64,000 bases of DNA, from the NCBI GenBank assembly GCA_037044905.1, contig JBAOKB010000184.1, positions 62,001 through 126,000 of the forward strand, written 5' to 3'. Numbering within the stretch: position 1 is the stretch's first letter; the number at the start of each line of letters is the position of its first letter. Under the pieces are notes generated by a model, which did not search any database, was not told where the DNA came from, and saw only the letters and a program-made list of their open reading frames with translations. The position numbers and the translations under genes are program-made. This DNA is from Hortaea werneckii. Lineage: Eukaryota > Ascomycota > Dothideomycetes > Mycosphaerellales > Teratosphaeriaceae. Positions 1 to 12,797 of the stretch are shown piece by piece.

Positions 1-1604
1 AGCGATTGTTGTAGTATTGCGACACTAGAGAGTTTACTACGAAGGAGCTATAGGACTAACGATATATACCAACCATAAGAACCTTTAATACTTTACAACT
101 ACTAAGGATCTATCGCGTCGACAGTGTAGATGGTTAGAGCTACTCGGACAATACAAGTTCGATATCTAGTATATACTAGGGAAGGACAATGGGCGCGCAG
201 ATGCGCTAAGTAGAAGAAGCGACTACATAGAAGGCAAGGAGTAGAACAAGAAAACATTGCTTAAAGTTAACAAGGACGGAAGCCTTACTATAGATATACA
301 AGAGTTTAACAATATACTCCGAGTTCTACGAGATAAACAAGAAGAGTTCCCTATCGAACATAGGAAGTACTAAGTTCTACTAGAAAAGGAACACGAGTGC
401 ATTAAAGATTACTATAATAGCTAAACCATGGGACATCTAGGAATTATAAGAACGATCGACTTAATTAGACGGAACTTTGCCTTTCCGCAGATGCGGAAAA
501 AGGTTACTAACTACGTTAAACGATGCGATAGTTGTTAAAAGAATAAAGCATTACGACATACGAAGTATAGCAATCTCTAGTTCCGAGAACCTTCGGACAC
601 ACTATAGAAAGAAGTTACAATAGACTTTATTACGAAGTTACTACCATCCGAAGATCTAGCCATAGGAGTTATCTACGATTCGATACTTGTTATAGTAGAC
701 ACCTTAACCAAGTATGTACACTTTATACTATACGAAGAATTAATAATAGCTATAGAACTCGCATACCTCGTACTAGACAGGCTTATTAGACATTATAGAA
801 TTCTAGAAAGCTTTATTATAGACAGAGACAAGCTGTTTACATCAAATTTCTAGAAATCGCTTATAGGACAAATTGGAATTAAGCATAGGCTATTAATAGC
901 ATTTTACCTAGAAATAGATGGTTAGACCGAGAGAACGAATTAGTTACTCGAAGCATACCTACGGCACTACGTTAACTACGCATAGAACAATTGGGTTTTA
1001 CTATTACTAATAGCACAATTAGCCCTAAACAATAACGCCTTAGAAACGACAAAAGAATCGCCATTCTTCTTAAACTATAGAAAAATACCCAACATGTTTA
1101 TAGAACCGAGAACATTAATAAAAGCCGACAAAGCTATAATAATAGTAGAGGAATTGTAGAAGGCACACACTATAGCCCGAGATACAATCCGACATTCGCA
1201 ATAGCGAATCTAGAAACAGAGATTTAAAGAATTAAAAACGGCACCTTAACTTAAGAAGGGGGATAAGGTATATCTTCTAACGAAGAACCTAAAAACAAAG
1301 CGAAGAACGAAGAAACTAAATTATGTTAAAGTCGGACCGTTTTTAATTGCCGAACGAAAAGGCGCAGTTAGCTACCGACTCGAGCTTCTACTAGACGCCA
1401 AAATCTATCTAGTATTCCACGTATCCTTATTGGAACCCGCACACCCCGACGCCGTACTATAAACAACGTTCTACTACTAGGAACAAAAAGACGACGAATA
1501 CGAAGTCGAAAAAATTGTAGACTACGATAGGAAGAGTTAGCAATATCTTATTAAGTAGAAAGGATACCCTAGCGACGAAAATACATAGGAACTACTTACT
1601 AACC

Positions 1605-2117
1605 TTAACTGCCCGAAGATACTACGCCGGTACTACTAGAGAAGTTAATGGATTAATCCATGTTACCTAGGGTCTCCATTATTAAAGGAGTAAGGCCTAC
1701 TATAGCAGCCGCCGTAGGACAGTTCTCGTTAGCCTTAAAGGCGCCTTCCGCATCCATTTCCGACGCAAGACATTTAGCTTTCCGAGCCGCCCGACCTTTA
1801 GCTTAACGAAGAATCTTCTTGTTTCGTATTAACCGAGCTATTACGGTAGCCAACAACTCTTTATCCTTATCTACCTTACGCTAGTACTCCTCCCGAGTTC
1901 GATCTAAGGATTCCTAAGACATGTTAACGCATTTCTTGCCTTAACGGACGCATTCGGAACACCGAAGGTTAGTTAAGTTCGACATAATAATGCAAAGATA
2001 GTTATGTATAGAACAACGTTTATACGGGAAGAAGATAGGACGACCGTTCCTTTTAATTTCGGCAGCTAGACGCGAGCGTCTTTTCTTAGAAGAAGAAGTT
2101 TCTAGTTGTAGAGACAT
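1605..2117 (-). pseudogene. Antisense ORF of copy A (RIP-broken)
   Basis: Mirror copy of the antisense ORF at 6900-7412, lying between the end of pol and the 3' LTR and running against pol. It is about 170 codons, interrupted only by TAA/TAG stops at Gln positions, with no frameshift seen in the aligned partner. See 6900-7412 for the description of the protein. Confidence 0.75.
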
Positions 2118-2201
2118 CGTAGGAAGAAAGACTACTACAAACTATTACAAAAGGAACGCGGGGGACAGCGACATTATAAGCTTTAGGGACGAAGCTAGGC
2201 T

Positions 2202-2214
2202 AAAAGGGGGATAG
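2202..2214 (+). other. Polypurine tract of copy A
   Basis: The run AAAAGGGGGATAG lies directly against the 3' LTR and would prime plus-strand DNA synthesis. The same tract lies beside the B 3' LTR on the opposite strand at 6803-6815. Confidence 0.8.
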
Positions 2215-2616
2215 TATTACGAGCACGGTCACGAGACGGTTAGACCCAAAGCGATTAGCTAGTAGGGGCTAGAGGAGACAAGGGTCACGTGACTAGTATA
2301 CAAGTAAGCGCTACCTTGGCAGGCGACTAACTATATATATGTAAGTAGTCGACTAGTCGACGAGCGACCGAGCGATTACTAAGCGACTAATCGCTAAGCG
2401 ACTAGGCGATTAGATGTATAAAGACACGAATCTCTTATGTATATAACTAGGCACGTTTCTTATTAGGAGTTCGTATGTTTAACTTATGTTGCAATCCGAC
2501 TGTTAGGTAGAGACCTAACAGCCTTGTTACAATTAGTTATCCTACAACCTAGTTGTCTTGACACATCTGTTCCAAAGAGCTCTAAACCCGTAACACTACT
2601 TCGTAGGGTCGCAATA
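2215..2616 (+). repeat. 3' LTR of copy A (402 bp)
   Basis: Matches the reverse complement of the LTR at 6401-6802 almost perfectly. The termini read TA..TA here, from TG..CA by RIP-type transitions. The five bases that follow, CCAAG (2617-2621), match the reverse complement of the five bases flanking the B 5' LTR (13200-13204, giving CTAAG) with one C/T transition. This is the target-site duplication of the ancestral insertion. Confidence 0.9.
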
Positions 2617-5600
2617 CCAAGTTTTAAGAATATGCTTAAGTTACTAAGTAGGACGATAACGCCCTTATAGTTATGTTCCGCAGAGGCTTAAAGGGCAACG
2701 TAAAAGACGAACTTATACGCGACGGAGCTAGGAACGACGATCTCGATATACTAATCTAGACGGCAATCCGACTTAACGATTAGCTCTACGAACGAGTAAT
2801 GGAACGCAAGCATAATAAGGAACTACGCGGAGCTTTAGGCTTTGTGCTACGACCCGGCTAGTCCGGAAGTAGTAGACGACGCTCCGAGCGAAACATCGAT
2901 TAAGGTAACCCTATAGAGCTTAACGTAACTACAAAGGTTAAAAGGTCGAACTAAGGAGGCAAAAAACCTTATAGGAAACGGAACGGAATAAAGTGCTATA
3001 ACTATAGCAAGATAGGCTACATAGCACGGGACTATAGGTCGAAACCGATGCAACGACGATAGTTTAACATAATAATACGCTAACTATATCTACGCAAGAC
3101 GATTAGCTACTAACGAGCGAAGCTATACCTAAACAATAATTGGGACAAGGGTATTTCGGGTAGCTAGATTATGGAAACCGTTACGGAAGAAATTAACTAG
3201 TACGAGGATAGCACTAATAACGAAGGCGATAGACAGGTTGAGACAACCAACGACGACTCTAAAAGGGATAAGACTCCGTAGCAAATCCAAGAAATTAAGC
3301 AAATGGCAGAGGAACGATATTATACTATGTTCCCCTATACGACTAATAGCTAGATAATACGCTTTAATTAGATTAAAGAATTCTGTGCAGACGTTATAAC
3401 TTACTTCGAAGAGAAATAGGGAAACGAAGAAGTACTATAGATTAACAACCTAGAACAACAAACACTAGAAGATAGTACTAACGAGTTAGAGTTAGGAAGT
3501 GAAGTAGAAGACGACACGAGCAGTAAAGAAGACGTAACCTTATCTAGAACTAACGAGCTACTCTATTTCACGATAGATAACGCTAACGAGGCAACACAAA
3601 TAATAGTTTATATCGCTCGACGATACGAAGAAGTATTCCCAAAACTAGGAGGGAAGAGGTTTCTTTACCTACACTAGTTCGAACTCTTAATTAAGTAGCT
3701 TAGAGACATGTTCTAGACGTATCGATTAGTACTAGTATACTACGACTACGGCATAATAGTTAACGAGAAGATACCTATCGGCAGCTAGTTTAAGAAGAAT
3801 AGCTATCGACTCCCTAGCGGACAAACGATACGGGTAGGCATGCGAGAAGCAATTACTAACCTACGACAATAGTTCCAATTTAAACAAAGCATTTAAGATC
3901 TACTACGACAGCGACAATTGGAAACTAGCAACAATAGACAGGTTAAAGCAACGCGACTACGCTACAACTACGAGATAGCACGACGAGTTTAAGTACTTAC
4001 GAACGAACTAAGAGGAATACAAGTTAGTACACGTATAACGGCACTACTAGTACTACTTTAAGAAGAATTACGAATTAAGAGTTAAGACGACGAACACCGA
4101 GAGCTATATGCTATAGCCCAAACATTATTAGCAATGTTCCGAATTACATGTATCGTAAATAGTTAGCGGACTAGGGCAATAATCGATAGCGGAGCATCCG
4201 GAAACTTCGTGTTAACAAAATATGTCTAACGAAACGAGATTGTAACTCGAAAGAAGGAAGACGGGTATTAGCTAAAGGTTGTAGACGGATCTTCATTACC
4301 CGATGTAGACAGTAAAACGATACTACTACAAATGGCTACTTAGAAGTATTACGAGGAGATTGTCCTAGATGTTATAGATATAGCTACTTACGACATCGTA
4401 CTAGGCACGCCTTAGCTAAGAAAGCATAACCTAGTTGTAAACTAGAAGACAGGAGTACTTACATTTAGGGACTACAATTGCATAGTCGTAGTTAAGCCTA
4501 CGCATCGACAGCGGACGATAGTAGATAAGATAAGGGAAGCTAACAACGTCGAAAAAGTAGGGCTCCAGAAATCGAACTAGATCCTAGTACTAGGACCAAA
4601 CTCGTACGACACCGATTAAGAAGGTCTATTAGGTTAATAGGCAGAGTTAGAGGACGGACTTTATGTACCGGCCGTTTACCCTAAGGAGTATAAGAAGTTT
4701 ACGCAACTCTTTCGGGAAGGGGAAGGTACGAATACTTTACCTAGACATTAAAAGTAGGACTACCGAATTACAATCCAACCCGGTAAGGAACTAACATTTG
4801 GACTAATCTATGCGCTATCGGAAAAAGAGCTCTAAGCTCTACGGAAATAGTTGGATAAGAACCTAGAGAAGGGATTTATAAGAAGATCGGAATCGCTAGT
4901 AGGTTTACTAATTCTGTTTATACTAAAGAAAGACGGTTTACTACGTCTATACGTCGACTACCGGAAACTTAACGACATTACGATTAAGAACCGGTATCCA
5001 TTACTAAACATCGGAGAACTATAGGATCGACTTATAGGAGCTATATAGTTCACGAGCATTAACCTTAGAGCAGTATACAACCTTATTCGTATAGTAGAAG
5101 GCGAAGAATGGAAAACAGCCTTTCGAACTAGATATAGACTATTCGAATTACTTGTTATGCCATTTGGACTTACAAACGCCCTAGCAACATGCCAAGAAAT
5201 GATTAACGACACACTTAAGAAATTTTTAGACATCTTTGTTATCGCTTACCTCGACGACATTCTTGTCTACACTAAGGGATTACTTTAAGAGTATATTGCA
5301 CAAGTTACGCAAGTATTAAAGAAACTAGAAGAAAGGAACCTTAAGGTTAAACTAGAGAAGTGCTAATTCTACAAGAAGGAAGTTAAGTTTCTAGGCTTCA
5401 TTGTCGGAACTAACGGAGTATAGATTAACCCCGACAAGATTAAGTCAATTAGAGAATAGCTAACACCGACAACCGTTAAGGATGTATAGGCATTCCTCGG
5501 ACTCGCAAACTACAACCGAAAGTTTGTTAAGGATTACTCCAAAATAGCAACACCTCTTACGGAACTTACGAAGAAGGACCAATCCTTCTAATAGACACCG

Positions 5601-6400
5601 AGGCACGAAAATGCTTTTTAATAACTTAAGGACGCTTCTACAAATACGCTAGTACTACGAATGTTCGACACGAAACAACCGATATAGATCGAGACGGACG
5701 CATTAGATTTAGCTATTAGAGCATGTCTCACTTAAGAAGAAGGTAGCAAACGACATGTTATAGCATACTACTCGCGCAAAATGATACCGGTAGAACAGAA
5801 TTACGATATCTATAATAAGGAACTTCTAGCTATTGTTGTAGCACTAGAACACTAGAGAGTTTACGCTAAAGGAGCGCTATAACTTACAATCTTTATAGAT
5901 TATAAGAACCTCTTGTACTTTACTACTACAAAGGCTCTTATAAGAAGACAAGCTCGATAGTTAGAACTCCTCGGTTAGTACAAATTCTACATTCGGTACA
6001 TACTAGGCAAGGACAACGGTAGAGCGGACGCGCTTAGTCGAAGAACCGACTACATAGATGACAAACGACTAATGCATTATAGCATCCTTAAGGTTAACGA
6101 AGATGGCACATTAAGCGCTAACATAAGAGAATTTAATTATGTCCTTACGGTACTCCGAGATTAGGAAGAAGAATTTCCTATAAGTAAAGGAAAGTTCTAA
6201 GTACTATAGAAGAAAGAAGAAGAGTGCATCCGAAATTACTATAACACTCTTAAGAATAGACATCTAGGAATCGCGAAAACAACAAAGTTAATACAACGAT
6301 ACTTTAACATCCTAAGCCTTAAACAGAAGGTTACAATATACATTCGCAAGTGTGTAAGCTACTAAAAGAACAAGGTATCACGACACGCTAAGTATAGACA
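2617..6400 (+). mobile_element. Gypsy element D, inverted middle segment (gag to integrase zinc region)
   Basis: RIP-degraded retrotransposon interior on the plus strand. Recognisable parts in order are: the C-terminal half of gag with a CCHC-type zinc knuckle remnant near 2990-3030; an aspartic protease with an intact D-S-G-A-S motif near 4187-4201; reverse transcriptase with M-P-F-G-L-T-N near 5157-5180 and an intact Y-L-D-D box near 5248-5260; RNase H (about 5600-6050); and the start of the integrase zinc-binding region, cut at 6400 by the B 3' LTR. The first gag codons after the CCAAG repeat continue the gag frame broken off at 13200-13204 on the minus strand, so this is the middle of the element whose 5' end lies at 13200-14029. 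Its 3' end is not in the window. Confidence 0.85.
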
Positions 6401-6802
6401 TGTTGCGACCCTACGAAGTAGTGTTACGGGTTTAGAGCTCTTTGGAACAGATGTGTCAAGACAACTAGGTTGTAGGATAACTAATTGTAACAAGGCTGTT
6501 AGGTCTCTACCTAACAGTCGGATTGCAACATAAGTTAAACATACGAACTCCTAATAAGAAACGTGCCTAGTTATATACATAAGAGATTCGTGTCTTTATA
6601 CATCTAATCGCCTAGTCGCTTAGCGATTAGTCGCTTAGTAATCGCTCGGTCGCTCGTCGACTAGTCGACTACTTACATATATATAGTTAGTCGCCTGCCA
6701 AGGTAGCGCTTACTTGTATACTAGTCACGTGACCCTTGTCTCCTCTAGCCCCTACTAGCTAATCGCTTCGGGTCTAACCGTCTCGTGACCGTGCTCGTAA
6801 TA
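6401..6802 (-). repeat. 3' LTR of element B (402 bp)
   Basis: Begins TGTTGCGACC and ends CGTAATA in window orientation. It pairs with 12798-13199, which has the same length, and the differences seen are transitions of RIP type. In window orientation the left 200 bp (element R/U5 side) is shared with elements D and E. The right 200 bp (element U3) is different from E and D. Confidence 0.93.
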
Positions 6803-6815
6803 CTATCCCCCTTTT
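6803..6815 (-). other. Polypurine tract of element B
   Basis: On the minus strand this reads AAAAGGGGGATAG immediately before the 3' LTR, which fixes the element's orientation as minus. Confidence 0.8.
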
Positions 6816-6899
6816 AGCCTAGCTTCGTCCCTAAAGCTTATAATGTCGCTGTCCCCCGCGTTCCTTTTGTAATAGTTTGTAGTAGTCTTTCTTCCTACG

Positions 6900-7412
6900 A
6901 TGTCTCTACAACTAGAAACTTCTTCTTCTAAGAAAAGACGCTCGCGTCTAGCTGCCGAAATTAAAAGGAACGGTCGTCCTATCTTCTTCCCGTATAAACG
7001 TTGTTCTATACATAACTATCTTTGCATTATTATGTCGAACTTAACTAACCTTCGGTGTTCCGAATGCGTCCGTTAAGGCAAGAAATGCGTTAACATGTCT
7101 TAGGAATCCTTAGATCGAACTCGGGAGGAGTACTAGCGTAAGGTAGATAAGGATAAAGAGTTGTTGGCTACCGTAATAGCTCGGTTAATACGAAACAAGA
7201 AGATTCTTCGTTAAGCTAAAGGTCGGGCGGCTCGGAAAGCTAAATGTCTTGCGTCGGAAATGGATGCGGAAGGCGCCTTTAAGGCTAACGAGAACTGTCC
7301 TACGGCGGCTGCTATAGTAGGCCTTACTCCTTTAATAATGGAGACCCTAGGTAACATGGATTAATCCATTAACTTCTCTAGTAGTACCGGCGTAGTATCT
7401 TCGGGCAGTTAA
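6900..7412 (+). pseudogene. Antisense ORF of element B, Cys-motif protein (RIP-broken)
   Basis: A frame of about 170 codons runs opposite to gag-pol between the pol end and the 3' LTR. From the ATG at 6900 the frame stays open to 7412 except for five TAA/TAG stops, all at positions that read Gln if C-to-T is reversed. There is no frameshift. The conceptual protein has a basic N-terminus, a C-x2-C-x6-C motif (codons 53, 56 and 63), a charged helical middle that looks like a coiled coil, and an S/G-rich tail. Its last ~14 codons overlap the end of the pol chromodomain (pol stop near 7372) on the other strand. The start lies 97 bp from the LTR, so a promoter would have to be in or beside the LTR U3. 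Similar accessory antisense ORFs occur in other fungal Gypsy elements. The function is unknown. Confidence 0.75.
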
Positions 7413-10400
7413 GGTTAGTAAGTAGTTCCTATGTATTTTCGTCGCTAGGGTATCCTTTCTACTTAATAAGATATTGCTAACTCTTCCTATCGTAGTCTAC
7501 AATTTTTTCGACTTCGTATTCGTCGTCTTTTTGTTCCTAGTAGTAGAACGTTGTTTATAGTACGGCGTCGGGGTGTGCGGGTTCCAATAAGGATACGTGG
7601 AATACTAGATAGATTTTGGCGTCTAGTAGAAGCTCGAGTCGGTAGCTAACTGCGCCTTTTCGTTCGGCAATTAAAAACGGTCCGACTTTAACATAATTTA
7701 GTTTCTTCGTTCTTCGCTTTGTTTTTAGGTTCTTCGTTAGAAGATATACCTTATCCCCCTTCTTAAGTTAAGGTGCCGTTTTTAATTCTTTAAATCTCTG
7801 TTTCTAGATTCGCTATTGCGAATGTCGGATTGTATCTCGGGCTATAGTGTGTGCCTTCTACAATTCCTCTACTATTATTATAGCTTTGTCGGCTTTTATT
7901 AATGTTCTCGGTTCTATAAACATGTTGGGTATTTTTCTATAGTTTAAGAAGAATGGCGATTCTTTTGTCGTTTCTAAGGCGTTATTGTTTAGGGCTAATT
8001 GTGCTATTAGTAATAGTAAAACCCAATTGTTCTATGCGTAGTTAACGTAGTGCCGTAGGTATGCTTCGAGTAACTAATTCGTTCTCTCGGTCTAACCATC
8101 TATTTCTAGGTAAAATGCTATTAATAGCCTGTGCTTAATTCCAATTTGTCCTATAAGCGATTTCTAGAAATTTGATGTAAACAGCTTGTCTCTGTCTATA
8201 ATAAAGCTTTCTGGAATTCTATAATGTCTAATAAGCCTGTCTAGTACGAGGTATGCGAGTTCTATAGCTATTATTAATTCTTCGTATAGTATAAAGTGTA
8301 CATACTTGGTTAAGGTGTCTACTATAACAAGTATCGAATCGTAGATAACTCCTATGGCTAGATCTTCGGATGGTAGTAACTTCGTAATAAAGTCTATTAT
8401 AACTTCTTTCTATAGTGTGTCCGAAGGTTCTCGGAACTAGAGATTGCTATACTTCGTATGTCGTAATGCTTTATTCTTTTAACAACTATCGCATCGTTTA
8501 ACGTAGTTAGTAACCTTTTTCCGCATCTGCGGAAAGGCAAAGTTCCGTCTAATTAAGTCGATCGTTCTTATAATTCCTAGATGTCCCGTGGTTTAGCTAT
8601 TATAGTAATCTTTAATGCACTCGTGTTCCTTTTCTAGTAGAACTTAGTACTTCCTATGTTCGATAGGGAACTCTTCTTGTTTATCTCGTAGAACTCGGAG
8701 TATATTGTTAAACTCTTGTATATCTATAGTAAGGCTTCCGTCCTTGTTAACTTTAAGCAATGTTTTCTTGTTCTACTCCTTGCCTTCTATGTAGTCGCTT
8801 CTTCTACTTAGCGCATCTGCGCGCCCATTGTCCTTCCCTAGTATATACTAGATATCGAACTTGTATTGTCCGAGTAGCTCTAACCATCTACACTGTCGAC
8901 GCGATAGATCCTTAGTAGTTGTAAAGTATTAAAGGTTCTTATGGTTGGTATATATCGTTAGTCCTATAGCTCCTTCGTAGTAAACTCTCTAGTGTCGCAA
9001 TACTACAACAATCGCTAACAGTTCTTTGTCGTAAATCTCGTAGTTCTATTCCGCTAGCGTTATCTTCCTTAAGTAGTACGCTACTAGGTGTCTTTTGCTA
9101 TTATGCTCCTAAGTAAGGCAAGCACCTATCGCTAAATCGGATGCGTCGGTTTCGACTTGTACTAGTTTCTTCGTATCGAATAGCATAAGTGTTAGTAACT
9201 ATATATATGCTTTCTTAAGTTGTTGGAATGCTTTCTATTGTTTCTCCGTCTATACGAACTTAGTGTCCTTCTTCGTAAGACTCGTAAGTAGGATTACAAG
9301 TTTGGAGTATCCTTTAACAAACTTTCTATTATAGTTCGCGAGTCCTAGAAAGGCTTGGATTTCTATAACGTTCTTCGGTGTTAGCTATTCCTTAATAGAT
9401 TATACTTTCTTTGGGTCCATCTTAATTCTAGTAGTATTAATAATAAATCCTAGGAATTCGATTTCCTTCTTGTAGAATTTATACTTCTCGGGTACGGTCT
9501 TAAAGTCTACTATGCTAAGTCGTTCTAGCACTACCTGTACATCTTTAGTATATTGTTCTCGGCTTCCTTAGGTAAAGATTAAGATGTTATTGACATATGC
9601 TATAACGGTTATATTAAGTAGATCTCGTAATACATCGTTAACGAGCTGTTAACATGTCGCTAGGGCATTTGTAAGTCCCATTAGCATAACTCGGAATTAA
9701 TAGAGTCTATAGCGCGTCCTAAAGGCTGTTTTCTATTCTTCTCCCTTAGCCATTCGTACGGCGTAGAATGCGTCTCGTAGATTAATCTTGGAATACTAGT
9801 TTGCTCCGGTAAGTCGATCTTGCATTTCTTCGATGTTAGGTAGTAGATATCGGTTCTTAACCGTAACTTTATTAAGTCGTCGATAGTCGATTACTATTCG
9901 TAGTTTTCCTCCTTTCTTTAGAACGAACATTGCTAGTAAAGCGGCTAGCGATTAGGATTTCTCTATCCATCCTTTGTCGCTCTTTGCCTTTAGCCATCGT
10001 CGTTGCTCTTCGAGCTCCTTTTCGGATAACCTATATAGTAGCCCCTATAGTAGATCTTTGCTAGGCTAAAGTTGTATTCGGTAATCCTATGGATAATGTC
10101 TAGGTAAGGCGGCTAATCCTTCCTCTTCCTAGAAGAGCGGTTTCTATTTCTTAAACTCTTTAGGGATCTCTAGAGGTACGTTAGTTCTCCTTTTATCTCT
10201 TACCTCGTAACCTAGCTAGGCTAGCTTAGTATCTATAGAGACTATCTCCTTGCCGTTTTTGTCGGAGTATGTTATCGGTTAACGTTCTAATTCGCAGAAC
10301 TATCTTTCCTTATCTACTATCGCACGCTATCGATGTATAGGGTAGATGTCGGTAGCGCAACCGCATCGCTTAAACTTAAGTACTCTTTTCCTCTAATCTA

Positions 10401-12780
10401 TTAGAGGGTTGTGCTTTTCTAACTAAGGTGTCCCTATTACGATATCGTAACTAGCTATGTTAACGATATCTAGGCTAATAGTCTCGTAGTGCTGTTGGAT
10501 AGCTAGGACTAGCGGCATTGTTTCGCTATCTATTTCGGATAGGGATAATCCATCTGCGACCATTAACTCGTATCCGCCGTCTTTCTTTCGTTAGGTAGCG
10601 ATCCCGTTTCGCTAGACAAAGCTAGTTAATATAAAGTTTCCGCTAGCTCCAGAATCGATTATAGCTTGTGTCGTATGTCCATTAATAATGCATTTGGTAC
10701 GGAATACCGGTGCTACTAATGCTATGGGAGCTTCGATAATGTTTACTTCCTAGCGACTACTCCTATTAACAGGGATCCTTCGTTTTTTAAATAGTATCCT
10801 AGCGAGTTAGCATCTTCGAGACAGACTTCCTAATTAAGGGGTCTATATCGTAGGCCTAGGATAACCTTTCCTTGTGTTATTAATACCTTAATTTGTCCTT
10901 TAATAGTAGCTTTAACGTGCCCTAGTATTATGTTTCTCTATATCGGTAATTGTACTAGTTGCCCGATGGGTCTTATCTCCTATTGGCTTGCTAACTTAGT
11001 TAACTTCTGTTTTATTGCTTCTAACGATATAAGGTCTTCCTAATATACTTCCTAGATCCGGTGTAATTCGTGGAATCGTCCTTTAACTACTTGTATTCGT
11101 TCTCTAAGCCTTCTTGGGATATAGATTCCGTTAGGCGTAATGTAGCTTCCATTAGGTTAAAACGTACTTCTAATCGGTAGTCGTTCTTATACGTATGCTG
11201 CTGCGTCGTAGTCTACGTTAACGAGTCTATAGGTCCAAAACATTGCTCTTAATCGGTCGAGTATATTGTCGAATTCGATCGGGTGTAGTCGTCGTTTCCC
11301 TTAGATCTATAGGAATACGGTTTCAAATTGGTTCGCGATGAAGAGGATTATTCTCCGAGCTAGTCCTACTCCTAAGACTTCGAAATAATATAGTTCGAGG
11401 TCGTCGGGTTTATCGTCGTCGGTATATTCTTCTTTAGATGAATCGTTATCCGTCGTAGCGACTATTTAGGCGATCATTTGTAGTTATTCTAGGTTTAGTC
11501 CCGTTAGTTCTAGTTCGGTATCGTTGTTTAGTAGAGATTCTTCTTCTCCTAGCAGTTCTTCTTCCTACTCGGGGGGTGTATTTTCTTGTAGAGTTGCGTC
11601 CTCCTAATTAAATGGTAGTAGAGACCTTCCTCTCCGGGAATTTCTTAAGTCTCTTATCTGCTATAGCGGCTAGCCTCGTACCATCGCGTTAAATTCCATC
11701 CTAGCCTTACGTAGCTTCTTGGGATAGTGACCACTTGCTAGCTTGTCTAAGTTATAGGTTTTATAGTAGTCGTCGTAACAACCCGTCTAATACATAGCCT
11801 TATGGTCTAGTTCCGTCTTCGGTTCCTTAACGAGTTTTAATACATCGTAGGCGCCTCGTCCATCGTTTGCTTCGTTAATAGGTTCCTTTACTAGCATTAT
11901 GTTAAGCTACTCCTACGGTCGTACCTTTCGTCCGCGGTAGTCTCGTGCGTAATGCCCTATCTTGTAGTAGTTGTAGCACTCCGGTCCTTCTCGTTTCTTT
12001 CCTCTGTTGTTGTTCCCTTAGAACTTCCCTTTTCCCTTAGCTCCTCGCATGCCTTTTCCTTTTGGCTTGCGCTAGATAATATCCAATTCCATAGCGTCCG
12101 GATCGCGACGAGACCCTCTAGTCTAGCTAGTAGAGTTGTAGCTAGATCGTCCGCGATACTGTCCATTATAGCGTTTTTCTATCTTCCTCTCGTAGAGCCT
12201 ATCGTTAATTTCGATAGCATCCTAAATTATTAGTTCGAGAGTGTCGTGAGATGTACCTAAGCGCATAAGTTTATCCTTAACGTCGTCCTTAAGTCTAGTG
12301 TAATACATAGTAAGTAAGGCTTAGTTATCCTACCTAGTTTTGCCTAAATACTCCCTAAACTTAGCGGTGTATTGCGAAGTAGACGTCTTCTGTTTTAAGT
12401 GTTAGATAACTCGGATAGCGACTTGTTTTTCGTTACTTAACCCATAAATATTTCGAATGGCTTTAATATAATTGTCCTAGCTATTAAAGATTCCTTCGGT
12501 GTCGATGTTCTAGGGCAAGACTTCGTGTAGTCTAGGTCGAATCTATTGTTAGACTTGTCCCCTAAGGTAAGAGGATACAAGTAAGGTCTTCTTAGGATCC
12601 TAAGTAATGTTTTCGAAACGAAAGTAAAGTGCTATTTGGTTAAGCTAATCGTCGAGCTTCGATCGATCGCTATAGTAGTAGTCCGGTTTAGCGACTTTAA
12701 TATTGTTGTCGTAGGTACGCTACTAAACGCTAGTGTCTCGGTTCTCGGATAGAGCCATTGTTGTCTAAGGTACAAAGTTC

Positions 12781-12797
12781 CTTAAGGGTGTTTAAAG
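12781..12797 (-). promoter_or_regulatory. Primer-binding-site position of element B (conserved 17-mer)
   Basis: CTTAAGGGTGTTTAAAG lies directly inside the 5' LTR. The identical 17 bases lie at the same place in elements E (22480-22496) and D (13627-13643). On the element strand the site starts CTTTAAACACCC, not the TGG expected for a primer site matching a tRNA 3' end. Confidence 0.6.

Larger units (their letters stand above)
1..2616 (+). mobile_element. Gypsy element copy 'A' (family B), 3' part with 3' LTR; one inverted arm
   Basis: Degraded pol of a Ty3/Gypsy retrotransposon. Translated on the plus strand with stops read through, it shows the end of RNase H (about 1-230), the integrase zinc-binding region (about 400-540), the integrase core (about 600-1150) and a C-terminal chromodomain (about 1490-1645), followed by a polypurine tract and a 3' LTR. 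Most stops are TAG or TAA where Gln or Trp is expected, the signature of RIP acting on CpA/TpG. It is the reverse complement of 6401-9016 (paired positions sum to 9017) with very few differences in the parts compared. The 5' remainder lies outside the window. Inferred to be one product of recombination between two inverted B copies inside element D. Confidence 0.9.

Noticed and set aside
11952..12233. Open frame of 93 codons inside element B
   Set aside because: Lies on the strand opposite gag in RIPed sequence and has no protein character; the gag reading explains the region.
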